Shown: piece after piece, positions 23,201-38,200 of the stretch
Layout of the letters: each line of letters starts with the position of its first letter
Numbering within the stretch: the first letter of the stretch is position 1
NCBI GenBank assembly: GCA_007844125.1
Contig: CM017567.1
Coordinates: forward strand, 41,135,027 to 41,199,026
Source: Sinonovacula constricta
Lineage: Eukaryota > Mollusca > Bivalvia > Cardiida > Solecurtidae
Length of the DNA stretch: 64,000 nt
Direction: 5' to 3'
Made by a program: the position numbers and the translations under genes
The notes under the pieces: model-generated
What the model saw: only the letters and a program-made list of their open reading frames with translations
Told to the model about the DNA's origin: nothing
Database searches by the model: none

Positions 23201-26200
23201 GGATGATGCAGTAGAAAATTCACTCAGTTTAAGTTTGTTCTGCAACTGCTTGTTTGTTAACTTTCTACCAGAATATGTTACTGATATTGAAACAAATGGG
23301 ATACCGCATACAACGCACCTGTCTTCAGTGACATAAGTCTTGTGTGGAGTGTCCATGTTTACATTTTTTTGTAAATGGGCACAGCCATTAAAATGATACG
23401 TTCGGAACGCTTTGGATTATCATTTACTTTTGCGATTTTGTAGGCGACAAGCTGATTGGTTGGGAAGGTCGTCAGATCCTGAGAGCGGAGCGGTTTTCAA
23501 GATATGATTTTAATCAGATTTGGTCCTGATCAGATACTTTCCAGCTGAGTGGTTCTGAATCTGGAGGATTTATAAATGCATGCTTTATATAAAATACTCG
23601 AATTGTAACAGAAAGGTTAATTGGAAATCATTATTTACTAACTTACAGTATTTGCTTTTCATAATTAGGTGTTTAAAACTTGAGGAAACAGGACACAATA
23701 CTAAAAGCAAGGATGAAGAAGTTTGACATTTTCTGTTTTGAATAGTAATCTGCATTTTTCTTAAAGGTGGTATCCATCATTTTGCCAATAGATAGTTTTC
23801 ACATCAGTGAAGATACCTTATCTTGGCGGACATCTTTGATGGCAACTTCATGGGACTTTTAGATGAATTGTTTAGAAGCGTAAATTTTATTTTCTTGTAA
23901 TTTCTTCATTTGTGGTCCAAAAATTAAAAGCTATATAAGCATGATAGTGGTCTCTACTAAAAATAGATATCTATGTTGGAGCAGATTACCCAGATAACTA
24001 TATAAAAATAAGTGGTCACATGGCTTTTTAAGTTTAAAAATAGCTTTCTGCAGCTTGGCTCGGATAGGAAACAAGTACATATAACAATATCGAACCACTG
24101 ACTGTTTTAGGGAATTTGGGCATAATTTGTGTATAAATTTGTACTTTAGTATTAATAAATACAATTTTGAACACTAACTGAATTTACGACAGAACTTATC
24201 TTGAAAAAAAAATCACTCTGACTGTGTTCTTTTTTCTATCTCTATAAAAGCTTGATGGTGGTCTCCGCTAAAAATAGATATCGATGTCAGAGCGGATTAC
24301 CCGGATAACTACATGACATGGTCACATGGTTTTCTAAGTTTAAAAATAGTTATCTCTGTACTGTGGCTCGTATAGGAAATATATGTTTATAATGACAAGT
24401 GCTGATTTATGATTGACTGTTCTAACAGATCTAGGACATCAATGAACAGCATTTTGTAGGACCCTTTCAGAAGGGTAAAGCATCGGCTCCAGGTACCAAG
24501 GGTTTAAAAATGTAGTGGTATGGGTATAGGAGGCCTCAGGTTCAATCCCAGGCCATGACATACCAAAGTCATTGAAAAGGTAGTTGTATAGCTCCCTTGC
24601 AAATGCTCAAGCAAATGTAAGTGTAGTTCCTTGACTGGTTGGCCCGGTGTCAGGATAATGTAACTGTGTGTGGTATCATGCCAGGTTGTCACAGTATGTT
24701 ATACACAGTGAAAGCAGCACTATATGTGCTTCAAGTGGACATTGTCTACAGATAACTGAAATATTGTTGTTGGGACAAAAAGTCCAATTAATAAACAAAA
24801 ACTCAAACAGTTTTGCAATGTTCATCCATCAATTATTTCAAAGGCAGCCTTGGAGATTCTGATTGATATGAGGACTTATTTGATCAATAATAAGAATTGA
24901 GATATGCCATATGCCACCTTTCTGGCCATTGTTGAATGCAGTCTCAAGCCATAAAACGAGACAGCAACATGCATAACCCAGGCTGTTGCTGTATTATAAC
25001 TTCTGTCACAATGCCTTCTTTGGAACCATCATCCATCTAAACATACATGTACCATCTGGTGGACATAAATTTTGGTTCATGCTAAGAATAAATTGCCAAA
25101 AAAAAATCCAGATACAAAGAGGAGCATTATATTAATTTACATCTCTGCTCCATAGCAATTGTTTGATGATAACACAGCCAAGTTACATAACGAAGGATGG
25201 CTTGACTGAGTCTGCGCTATGTGTGTAATTTGTCACTGTAGATATAAGTGAACCGAGAAGACATAATAGCATCATGACCATTTTTGTTAGATTATTGCAA
25301 TAATCATTCTGATGCAATAATCAGTCTGAAAATATGTAAGCAAAATGGAATGTTCTGTGGCTGATTTATTGGGGGCCTCCACCTCGTGCTGCCTACAATT
25401 CCTGAATCTTGGGGAAAACATGTATTTTTAAAATATATATTAATGTATTGACCAAAACATTTGAGTTTGTTGTTCATTCTTGGCTGTGCTTGATTGCTTT
25501 TCCAATGAAATGGTGCGGTCGCACACATTCTTTGTTATTAATTTTTGATGAAAAATAACACCCCATCCAAGGTTAAGTCCAAGATCTTGTCACGAGTTAA
25601 TCAGGTTCCATGATATCTTGTCCCACTAGAGTAATGTTTTAGCATTTGGATGGCTAAGCTTCTATTATAGTAGTTTCACTGGAAATCCTTTGCAGAGCCT
25701 GTACAGCTCAGTTGGTAGAGCGACCGCTAGTATTGCAGAGGTCTTTGTTTTGAATTCCGGTAGAGGCTCAACCTTTCTGCTCCTGTAATATCAGTGACTG
25801 TATGGTTAATCGTTTCAAGGATATTTACATTTTGAAAAATCTTTGAATTCTTATCCTGCAAAGCACAAATTCTTCTGGAAGCTATCCTATCAGGATCTGC
25901 ACTCTTTGCTACAGAGTCTCTTACACATTGTCTTTTTCTTGTTACATGTAGTTGTATAGTAAATAGTTGAGGTTTTGTATCTCTGATAAATGCATGTCGC
26001 ATAGCAGATGACAGGACTTGATAGCGCAATCTGTAGAGCTCCAGGTATACATGTGAACACCTCATTTTCAAATAATTTTGAAACTTAAAAGTGGGAGTCT
26101 CCCTTTAAAGTGGGAGAGTTCACATGTATGGCCCTCCAAAAGTGGGAGAGTTCACATGTATGGGTATGGGAGCCCTCAGGTTCGATCCCGGGCCACAACA

Positions 26201-29200
26201 TACCAAAGTCATTAAAAAGGTAGTGGTAAAGCTCCTTTGCTAAGCAAATATAAGGGAAGTTCCATGACTGGTTGGCCTGGTGTCAGGATAATGTGACTGG
26301 GTGTGCTATTATGCCAGTTTCCTGTATGGCATGCTATATACACAGGAATGGCATCACTAAGTCAGCTTTAAGTTGACACCATCTCCAGTTACCTGAAATA
26401 CTGTCAGTGGGACAATAAACCCAATAAACAAAAAAGCAACGTAGCAGATGTGGGTTATAAATTGGGCTTTGGTATTCATCTTTTCATCTTTGATATTCCA
26501 TGACATGACAATCATGTTTAGTGTTGAAATAAAACAAAGTTCAAAGTGCTAGCTGATAACAGATTGAATGGAATTCAATTTATTTGCAATTAGCACAAAC
26601 ATTGTTTAGTTATGAATCATTTATTAGAAAAATTGATTGTCTGAGTCATCCGATTATCATGACCCTAACCTTGATCAATGTGCCCCATTAGATGCTACAT
26701 TAGTGGAAAGGTATTTTAATTGTGACTGATAAATACCAATTAAAGAAAGGAGAAATTTATCTAATAATTCTTTTTGTATAAATACCATGTAAATATTATT
26801 TATTAGGTATTTGCATTTGGATATTTGTTCCATTACACATTGGCATGTTTTAAAGGTGGTATCAGACAGTTTGCCTATATCTAATATATGTAACAATATC
26901 TGACCTCTGATTGGGGTATTTACGTATATTATTTCTGTACAAAAATATCATATTTTAGTCTAAGCTTTGACGGTTTTCAACAGTATCTAAATTTAGCGCA
27001 GTTAAACTCATTTATCAACACTTAAAATGCTCATTCTTTTCAAATTTAAAAATAAGAATGATTGTTTTTCCTGCTAAAAATGGACATGGATGTCACAGCG
27101 GATGACCTGGATTAGCCAACACTTACCGTAAGTGGTCACATGGTTTTTTTAGATTAAAAATAGCCAACTGATGTGCAGCGTGGCTCAGATAAGAAACACA
27201 TGTTTGTAGTGACCATTGTAGCTTTATGGATCACTTTTTATCAGGTGTAGGACATCAGTAAACAGCATTTATGTTAATTAACAATTTTTACTGCCCTGAC
27301 ATTGAAAAACTGTTGAAAATCATTGAAGCTTAGGCTGAAGTATGATTTTTTTTTATTCTAGAAATTATGGATAAATACCCCAAACAGAGGTCAGATATTT
27401 TTACACATGTAAGATATAGGCAAACTGTCTGATACCACCAATAAGCCATTTTCCAAATAAACAATACTAAATGTTAGTTATATGTCAACATTAGTACCTG
27501 CAAAATTAATGTAATAAGAGATTCTGCTGCAAAGAGTTCATATTCTAAGAAGGTCACTGCCAGAATCTGGGACTAGTTAGGCTCTCACCGTGTAGGTTCA
27601 AGTGCCGTTCGTGACGAAGGACTTAATGTGGAAAGGTCTTCCAGCTGACTTGCTGTGCGCTGGTGGTTCTATCCAGGCATTTGTCTGGGGTCTTCCTCAA
27701 CCAAATTAGCTGGACATTGCTATAATGATCATAATTGCTTGCTGCAATTTATTTCAATAACAAAGCAAAAACATAAGAAGGGTGCTGCCAGAATCTGGAT
27801 GATCATAATCTACGCTTTTTAATTGTCAGAGTCTGACCAAGTGATGATTAGCAGTTTGAGAGATAATCAATTATAAAGTATTATTGGGCTACACACTCAC
27901 TAGCAGTTAGAACAAATAGATACCGATTGCTGAGCATGTGCAATTGATTTTTGATATAAAAATGTTTAATTGATGAGTAAAAAATGATTACCTGATAATT
28001 GGAAGTGAGTCATAAAAATACGCCTTCTGGTACAGTTTTTATACTTTCTCAATATCTAATTTGTGTTCACCATGCATGTTGTTACAAGTATGAATTGGGA
28101 AATTGACAGATGCATTTTTGTTAACATTTATAACTAAAGCAAAATTATATGCTTCTCACAACAACTGGATTGGCGCTATATGACCTGTTAAATGTTGGTG
28201 TGCTGTAAAACCAAAATACAATAACCAGACAAAGGTCGAAAGCCAATTCCAGGGGAAGAATAAAAAAAAACCTATAACTCTATAATTATGGAGATTGTTT
28301 TAGTAGTGGATAAATATGATTGTACACATTGAATTATTGCAGTAATCTTTTATAAAACAGCAAACTGCAATTACATTTGAAATATCATGCCTTGACTGGT
28401 GACTGCTCAATTTTTTATATTCACAGTAAAGGCAGCACTGTAATGGCTTCAAATAACTGAAATACTTTTGCTGAGAAATTTAACATAAGAAACAATTTAT
28501 TCACTACATCAGCGGTGAATGTTTACTGGAGTGCCCGTGGCCATGCTGTCTGTAGTTTTGCATTAGAAGGCACCTGACTTGCCATGCGGTTAGATTCCCT
28601 GACTTTTAACTCTTCAGCCCCTCACTTCATGGGTTCGAGTACCAGTTGGGGCATGGACTTGGTGGGAGATTTTCCAGCTAACCTGTGCCAGTGGTTCTAC
28701 CTATTCATAAGTCTCGGATATTTCTCCACCAATTATTAGCTTGTTATTGTCAAAAGACTATATTTGTGTTGACTTTTCTTAGATTAAATATTTTTATAAA
28801 CAAAACTTGGGAAATTTTCTTATATTAAGATTAATATTATCTTAATTAAAATATATAAAAATGACTTATGTTCCTTATAGAACCTGAAGTAACTGTGAAT
28901 AACCTGTGAAATTGTTTAAAACAATATCTTTAACCTGAACATACAGGGTTTGTATCCATAAAGAAAACTTATCTTTTCTTACTTAAAATTAAAAATTTGC
29001 TTAATTTTTGACAAATCCTTACATAAAAAGAATTTGCTTAATATTTAATGATTTAATAAATAGTACTTAAAATACTTTCTTATTCCCAAGAAAATATTTA
29101 AAAACCTTAGGAAATTAAGAAGATTCTTTCTTTGAGTCTTTTTCCTAAGCCTGCTACATTTATTGTACATGTAAATAACCTATACCAAATTCATAGCTTG

Positions 29201-32200
29201 TCATTGCTGCATACGATGTCATGTATTGGTAGCAGAATGTTTTAATACAGACTAAGCGGTAGAAAGTGAAGATAGTGAGGAGACAGCTTTAGTGGCAGCT
29301 GGCTTGTCTAGAGCTACACTCTGCCAAAGCCTGCTCATTTCATACATGGCAGGTTAAGATCTTAAACGATTACATCTGATTGATTCCCTTCACCCCCCTC
29401 TGTACCTGTCTCCGCCCTTCCGCCATTGACAACTGTGTATTTCCTGTGAAGGGATGGCACCAGTTGACTCATCGCTCCTCATCCTGGGCAGGAACAAAGC
29501 AACATGTATCAGCATGTGACAAGCCATGGCATTCATTAGCCCTTAAACTGCTGCCATCGATAATAACAAATTGATATAAAACCCCCAAATTTCTATGCAC
29601 TTGTAATAAGTTGTTTGGCAGGAGTTCTTAAAGCAAAAAGTGTATATCTTAATCAGAAGGGCCATAAATAAAACCATGTAATGAATATTGTATGTTTCCT
29701 AGGGAGAAAAAAATTGGCAGCCAGTCAGGGATTCGAACCTGGGACCCTTCACTTACGGCGAATGCCGTACCGACGGAGCTAACTGGGCCGCATTCACATT
29801 CTCTCCCAATACCTGGCTATATATACTCGATCTGTATTACTATATATTTGTTATAACCTGTAGTTTAATATTTGCTTACAATTACATGCAGTTGCAAATT
29901 AGATTTTTTTACTTTAGAAAGGCCCAGGTACGGGTAGAGCAGATTCTGATGAAATAGCTTCAAGTAAGGTTTTCCCTATTTGCAAAGACCTAATCAATTT
30001 ATACTTCTTTACCAATGAAGCAATTTGAAATACATTCCAATACTGATGGAATTTAGCTGATCTGGATTTTTACTTTATCCTTATTAAATAAATCATCCCT
30101 AAGCAGGTTCAGGGTCATTTCAGCATGACAGAAATGCGGATGTTTTTCCATTAGTAGAGCATACAGGAAACTCCATCATTAGCTCCCCCATTCAATCACC
30201 TCCCATGTTCGCTCACCTCCCATGTTCGCTCAGCTCAATGACAGATCAATACTCAACTTGCTCCCACTGGAAATGTTCATGACATGACACGCCATAGTCA
30301 CCATGTCGTCATCATGTCAACAGGTTTCCAGTATCATAGTGTACAAGATGCCCTATAACTTAATCCCTGCCCATCTGCTGCCAAATGCCTTTAAGGAATA
30401 TAATAATTACAATATGATATTTGTTGGTGCATGTTAATTGCTTGTTTTTTGAAACATCACACTATCACAATTATGGTAAATAATTAAATTCTGACAATAA
30501 CCAAGCTATATTTCTGGAGAAAGATCCCAGACAAATGTCTTGGTAGATCCACTGATGCACTGAAGGTTAGCTGTAAGACCTTCATTCATAAATTTAATGC
30601 GCCCTAAACATTTCTTGAACCTTCATATTGAGGTATAGGAGTTTCAGTAACATTTCTGCTCTGCCTGACTTTGGTTTTATTTTGATTATCATGATAGGAG
30701 AAAGAAGGAGAGAACGCTAGTAACTTAAGATATGAATGAATAATCTCCCCTGAATAATCCCTGAATGCAAGTAGGTATTTTCATTTGTTTTACTTGGTTT
30801 TTATGCTTGTGCTCTTTGGAGTGTATGTTGACTTTCTTTTGATACCCAGGTTAACCATCATCAACACACACTTTCATTTTAATAACATATCTCTATAAGT
30901 ATGTAAATCTATAACAAGGGAGACAATTTCCATTTTTCCAATGTACCCTATTCTGTTCTTTGATTTTTGAATAAACTTAATGACACAGGTTGGGTGTGGA
31001 GATAGGGTACACTGTGCAGTTGTCTAAGTTAACAGTGGCTAGGTAGTAGTGGAAGACTACATAACAGACCTTTAATGTTTTTCACAGACATAATACTAAT
31101 ATCAGTAGTCTTCCTGTAAGAATATGTTTTGCATGAAGCTATAAGCTTTTTGATGGGTATTTTTTATTATTAACTCCAATCATGCTACATTTTGTCACTT
31201 ACCTGTACATGTACTAATTTACACAAAATCATGTAAATCTTCTTATATCTACATAAAAAGGTGCCTTGACATTGTGCAAGAGACTTGGCAGCAAGTAGTG
31301 TAGATTTTGATAAGACATCTCTCACTGGGAGCTGGCCGATCTCGCTTTGTTGCTGACTGTCTTAGTTTGCATCAATTTGCGACTGGCTAAGATTTAAATT
31401 TACTAAGACCCATATTCACCAACCAAGTCTAAGTCATTACTTAAGCCCAAGTCATAATTTTCATACTGACAAAACTTAGCTTATTTATTATGAAGTTTCA
31501 GTGTGAATTCAAGCTCAAAATAGCAAAGTTAAAGTACCATGCCAAAGTATTGACATGTAGGTAAATACACGTACATAATGAAAATATTGTGGATTAGAAT
31601 CCATGACCTAAACAATTCTCAGAAAAGTTGCTGAATACTGGTCTTAGTATTGGTTAAAGATTTCTTTGGGTTAATCTATCTTTGCAAATTGCAATGAATC
31701 ATAAATTTGAACACAATTCATACGTACATTGTATCTGATTCTGAAGCAGTCAATAAGAAACAAAATTTTATTGGCGCCACTCTAGAGAGCAATGTCTCTT
31801 ATGGAATGCATTTTTTAATGGCGACAATAGTGCAGCAGGCAAAAACAGGAAATCACAGCTGTTCTATGTGATCTTTTTCAGAGAAAAGAACTGGATATTC
31901 CCTTTCTTAACATTGTAGCTTGCAACAATAATGTGTAGCTTGCAGTTATAAAAACGTAGCTGGCATTTATAGGAATTTGCAGCCGTTAAGCGAAGTATTG
32001 TTTAATAGGAAGAAACCGAGCATACCGATGTTAGCAATGCAGCTTGTGAATTCAGAATTAGTGGAGAACAAGGAAAACAAACAAAGTAGCATATACTCTA
32101 CTTCCCATCAAAGTAATAGTTTGTTATTTTCAAATGTTTATGTAATTAATTAGTAAGAGAGAGATTAATTCCCAGGATAGTCATCTTCTAGATTAAAGTG

Positions 32201-35200
32201 CATGCTCTCTATGGCACCTTGGATGTCTTGCATCCTTGCTCTTTCTTGTACTTAACAGATTAGTGTTGAAGAAATAGTGAGAACAGTCTGGATCAATCTT
32301 ATTGACACATCAATTTTCCATGTTAACTCTTAAGTGTCTTATGACAATTATGTTTTTGTCACAGATTATGAGTTTTTAAGACATTAGGTTAAAGGTGGTA
32401 TCATATCACTTTGTTTCTCTCATGAAACCTAATAAATGATAGTTACCTGAAAAGATCCTGCGAATTAAATGCTGTTTATTGATGACCAACATCTGTGTGA
32501 AAAGTGAAGCATAAATTTGTCATTACAAAAAGGTATTTCCTGTCAGAGCAATGCTGCACAGTTAGCAATTTTTAAACTAAGAAAAACCACTTGAACACTT
32601 ACATTTGAGATCATGTTATATCTGGTGTCAATAGCTATTTTATGCTGACATCTCCAATGTGTTTATTTATAGATTTGGAAATAATGGACATTTAATGTGA
32701 TCTATTTTATGATTTGTACTTTCTTAAAATTAAGTTAAGGTTATTAACAGCCTTTACTTAACCTAATTGTTAGTTTTAGCAGCAATTATGCAGAATTTTC
32801 TAGAACAGGGCCAATGGATGTTGTTACATGTATTAGATGTAGGCAGACTGTTAGATACCACCTTTAAATGGCATGATGGTGTCTAGATCTGTAGCAAATC
32901 AGACATAAGACAAATGTTGAAGTTTTTAAAAAGTGCTGAGAAATGACACAAATGATCAAAATAGAAAATTTGCTGTTAAATAGAAACAATTATTATCTGT
33001 CTTTTATAAAGCTATGTCAGTCATAATCACCAAAGTGCTAATTAGAAAAGAACATGATACTGATAGACTAATAAAAAAACAAGCAGTAAAATTAATGTGA
33101 AAAATAAATTGTTATAATAATACGTGCATCTGTCATTTATTAACCCATCTTACGATCTCCCCAGTAGTGTAAGGGGCATTAAGGGTGCAAAGGTGAGCTC
33201 CCCTCTGGTACACTCATCGACCCCAGGTATAAATCAATACTCAGGGGCTAATGGCAGTATAGCAGTCAACAACTTCCTGTCAGGGGTAAGATGACACTGA
33301 TTCTTGGCACGCTAAGTGACAAATCTGCTGAATATATCTGCAAACAATGTTGATTATAATCTGCCAGCCTCCTGTCATGGCTTGCTGGTCAGGACATGCA
33401 CTGTTAGTTGCTTGTGTCTTATAGATGTGAGTGTCACACTGTACTGACTACCCAGTAGTTAGTTTTATTCTTTAAATACTGTGACAAAAATTATGGGCAT
33501 TACTACAGTAGCAACATCCAGCTTAGATATATTTTTGTGGCAGAAGACCCTTGATAAAATGTTTGGGCAGAACCACTGAAGGTCAGCTGGAACACCTCTA
33601 CACATTAAGGTAGAGCAAATGTAATGCTTCACCTTCATTTGAAGAGTATCAAAATTAGGGTTAAAATGCTTCTAAACTGGGCGTTGAGGGTTTGAAACCC
33701 AATATGGGCACGAATGGTCAACTTTTTTACTTCTTACTTGTTCACTTTTACAATTATTTCAGCATCACTCTATCAGATTAAGATGGAAACATATATAGTT
33801 TAAAATATTATTTTCGTAAATAAACTTTAATTGTATGTTTATTGCTAAATTTGATTACAAATTCGTTCCTTGGTATATTCAAAGTCTAAAAAAATAAAAG
33901 CCATGGGAAAAATCTGTCTTAACCAAGTTTGGTTTGTAAACAATAAATTACATATGTGGACTTGTTCGAGTCAAACCAGTCAAGTAAGATGTTTGGTTTG
34001 TTTGTTTAAAGCTATATCTTTTTTCCAAATGATACTCAATTACAAAACACTTCTAATAAACAGGGAATAACATAATATTTGGAGTTTTCTTTTTTCTAAA
34101 AGGGAGACAATTTTAATACCAAATTCAGAAGACAAAAATATCCATAAATTCAAAACTGGATGGAGAATTTTCTTAAAAATTGTACATGGCTACATTAAAG
34201 TATGCAACTCATCCCTTGTGTTAATTTTCAAATTGTATATATTTTAAAATTACACTTGCTTTACTTTAAGAATTATCAACGGACTGGGACTCACACGAAC
34301 TTGTTAAGGAGGTACAGAGTTATGATTTGGGGACTCAAACCCACAGCGGGTATGGAGTTATATAATTGGAGACTAACTGCTCAGCACAGGGGCCCATGCT
34401 GCTTCTGTTATATGTTTTGTTTTTTGAGATACATCGCGACGGCCAATTATGATCATTATAGCAATCATTACATCCTGCTGTTTTGGTGGAAGAAGACCTC
34501 AGACAAAATGTCTGGGAAGAACCATCGGCGCACCACAGGTCAGCTGCAAGACCTTCTAATATTAAGTCCTTTGCCCTGAACGGGACTTGAACCCAAGCGG
34601 TGGGAGGCTAAACAGTCAGAAGAGTTACAAATTGGCGACTCTACCACTACGCCACGGGCGCCACGCTATTTTATATGGCTGTCCTATTAAAAAGACCTAA
34701 GTAATTAATGAAGGCGTGTGGAACCTATGACCAGACCATCATCAGTTAAAAGGATCCGATTTATAAATTCACTTGATTCAACCTTTCGTTGGAGTTTTAT
34801 CGGTAGCAGTTTAAAACATAAAACTGTCTGTGAACAACAAAAAGATTGTTTGGTTGGATTTTAAACCAAAAAAACATTGAAAATAACTATATGAACAGCT
34901 AGAAATCATTTATAGCTTTAACAGTTATAACAGAAAATAAAGTTGCCATTAAAATGCAAGTTCTTTGAAAGATTATATTTAATTATACCAATTTGTTGCC
35001 TGTTTTTTTTTTTGTTTTTTTTTTTAAAATGCATGTTTTCACATTATTTGAATGCTTGAATCTAAAGTTAATGTTTCTTCTGAAGTACTATCACATTTCT
35101 TTCATCCTTTAGTATGAAAGGACACATAAAAAGGAACTGAAAGGGAATTGTAGTGAAGCATGTAGTTAATGCTATATTACGTAGAAAATTGAACCTGTTT

Positions 35201-38200
35201 CCCAAGTTTTATTGCACTAAGTTGGAATCTTACCTTACAAATAAAGAGAGAACATTACATATTAGCTGTATACACATTTTTTCCACAAAATTGGCAAAAC
35301 GTTCCATGACATTAGAAATTTGTTTAAGTCCCGTCCACTTATTTTGTGAATTTTTGAAAAGTTTGCTTTATAATTAAATTATGATAAAAGGCCATAATTT
35401 TATGTCACTGCAAAAACATAAAAAGGCTATTCTGTTTGTTCAAAGTTTTTGTTAGAAAAATCTGTGTTTTTTTAAAATTTAAATTGGGGCTCTTTCCTGT
35501 TATTTTATTCCAATATGAACATTTTTCTGTAATACCGGTAAATTTGAAAATAAGTATACCTTTTCTCATTGGGAATGTGACTCCAAAATGACAATTAAAT
35601 TGATCTAAAGAGGCTCTGTATACACTGATATCCTTGCTGTCTTCATAAGTTGGATACAGATGAATGAAATTGATTGGTCATCTTTTTGCATTTGAGAAAT
35701 CCATCAGGAAATGTGAGGTTATAGAGCTCTGTAAAATCAGTTTAAGCCTCCCAGTCGGTCCATACTGCAGACTGACCGTTCCAAGGTGGTAACTGTCGGG
35801 TTTGCTCTTTTTGTTAAATGGCTCATCACAGATTTGTTCTTACTTTGCATTTTGATTGCATGTGAGTACCTTTGTCCTGTGCCTTTTCAAATGTTGGTAT
35901 ATTTTGCAATGCTCATAGGACTTTGGCGTATTATCTATAATTAGGTACAAGTTTTATTTCCCTATAAATGACCATATATATGGTTCATAGTTGCTTATTG
36001 GTGTATAAATTCTATGTTTATGTTTTTTGTTGTTGCACTGATAATCATTTAATTAATTTTTATTTAAGATAATTAAATGAGAACCCATAAGACAAGAAAA
36101 TGGTTCTGATAATTATAGAATATTTCCTTGGTCATATTTAATCCAGCTCTCTGATGGTGTTTTGTTGTAAAACGATCTGATGTGCTTAGTTTTGGGATTA
36201 TTAAAACAATTTCTTGACTTAACATCAGCAAATCTCTGGTCAGCATTTGCAATAGTCCCACCCATGCTTGATGTAATAACCATGTGAAAAGAGTCAAAAG
36301 TATGAACATTCTAATACAGATGTTTTGTGGATGCTGCAATATCCCAATAATCTTTTGAAGAAAAAGGTTTTTGGTTTTTTGGTTCCATACACATTTTAAC
36401 TTGACCCTAAGCCCTCCCCATAATTGACAGAAAAACAGGTCAATGTGTAAACAATGCCGTACAGATTCCAGTAATGATGTCCGAACGGACTTTTTTTAAG
36501 TGCAAGTGACAATGAGTTTGGCGAAGTATGATTTTAAAAATTGACAGACAGTTGTTTGGCAGTCATCCGGCCACATTTGCCTGAAATATGTTGGCGAGTA
36601 AAAGAAACCTACTTAGGATTTAAGCGTGACCAAGACTTAAATTTCTTCACCAAATCCAAATTACATCGCTTATCTGTAACTCTTGCACAGTTTAAGGAGT
36701 AGAAAATGGAAAATGTTAATTTCTTCCCAGAGCTAATGCAGCTGGGTCTGTATTTGATTTCAAGGAAGCAAAAAATATTCCTTATTCCCAGAGGTGTAAG
36801 TTTTTCATGACCGATTGATCATTCTGTAGGATAATAAAGTGTCATTTGCAATATAAGTAAAGGTTTTTCCTTACACTTCGGCAATGATGCATGAGCTAAC
36901 TTATCTTCACATTTGGCCAAGAATGTCAAAACAGATTTCCAGCTGTTGTGTGTATAACAACGTATTTCAACTCTTCACACAAACACAATTAGGATATAAT
37001 GTTCATGCCCAGCCCTAATTGGTGGAGGAACATTCTAGATTAATGTCTGGGTAGAACCACTGACACACTATAGGTTGGTCAGCTTAAAAATCCTCTCTAC
37101 ATGGTGTATCCACTGACGTGGGTTAAAGGTGGTATCTGACAGTTTGGACCCAAAATATTTTCCTCAAAAAAACTTTATGAACTATTGTTACCTGAATCGA
37201 TCTTGCAAAATGCTGTTTATCGATGTCTTACACCTGTCTGAAAAGTGAACCATAACGCCTCAATCATCATTTTTAACATGTATTTCCTGTCGCAGCCACG
37301 CTGCACAGTTAGCTATTTTTAAACTAACAAAAACATGTGACCACTTACGTTTTAGCTCATCCACATCATTCGCTGTGATGTTAATGTCTTTTTAGCATGT
37401 TTCAAAGATTTGAAAAGGATGAACATTTTTAGTGTTATTTAACGAGTTTTACTTCCCTAAAATTGAGATACTGTTGAAAATTGTCATTGACTAAAGTAAG
37501 AGTTGTTTTCTTTTCTACAGAAATTATGCACAAATAGCCCAAACTGAGGTCAGATATTGTCATGGTTATTAGATATTTAACTGTAAGGTACCACCTTTAA
37601 AGTTGACACAGCAAGGGTGCTGAGAAAATAACAGGTGGCAACTCTAACCGAGTTGGTCATAGGTAACCCTATAGTATGTCTTTGAGGCCCTCGGATGATT
37701 GGATTTTTCCAACTGTTTAGCCTCATTAAACTGAGTCCTTTTTATTTTTTTTAAACCTAGAAATCACCTGGTTCACCTGACCACCAGTGGTCAATTTGTT
37801 AGGAATGAAAACAGAATTTTGTTAGGGAATTAGCATATGCATGGTATGCAAAACTGCTTTGCTCGATCTATAATTTAAATTTTCTGTCAGTAAATACAAT
37901 TTTCTTATTATATGTAGAAATTCACTTATTCATGAGAAGCATATCTGTCTGTATCAATCTAAGAGCTTTGTGAAGGCTAAAAGTGTCTTTGTTTTCAAAT
38001 AGATTTGTCTAACTTGACATGTTCTAGCTATTCTTTTTTGTTGTTTTCTTTGTTTTATCAATAAATCTTTGTTTTTTTGTGTTTTATCAATAATAATCTT
38101 TGTTTTGTCTGTGGTGCAATGTCAAGTGGGTAGTTATTTTTCTTAGTTTCTGTATGCAACAAGGTTGTTTTAGTAATTTGACTTTCAGTTTGCAAACATA

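Noticed and set aside
25727..26071. 114-codon minus-strand frame
   Set aside because: It covers a tRNA-like sequence and a fragment of the dispersed GATCAGGATCTGC motif; no domain.
34202..34579. 125-codon frame
   Set aside because: It lies mostly over SINE D copy 6 in antisense.
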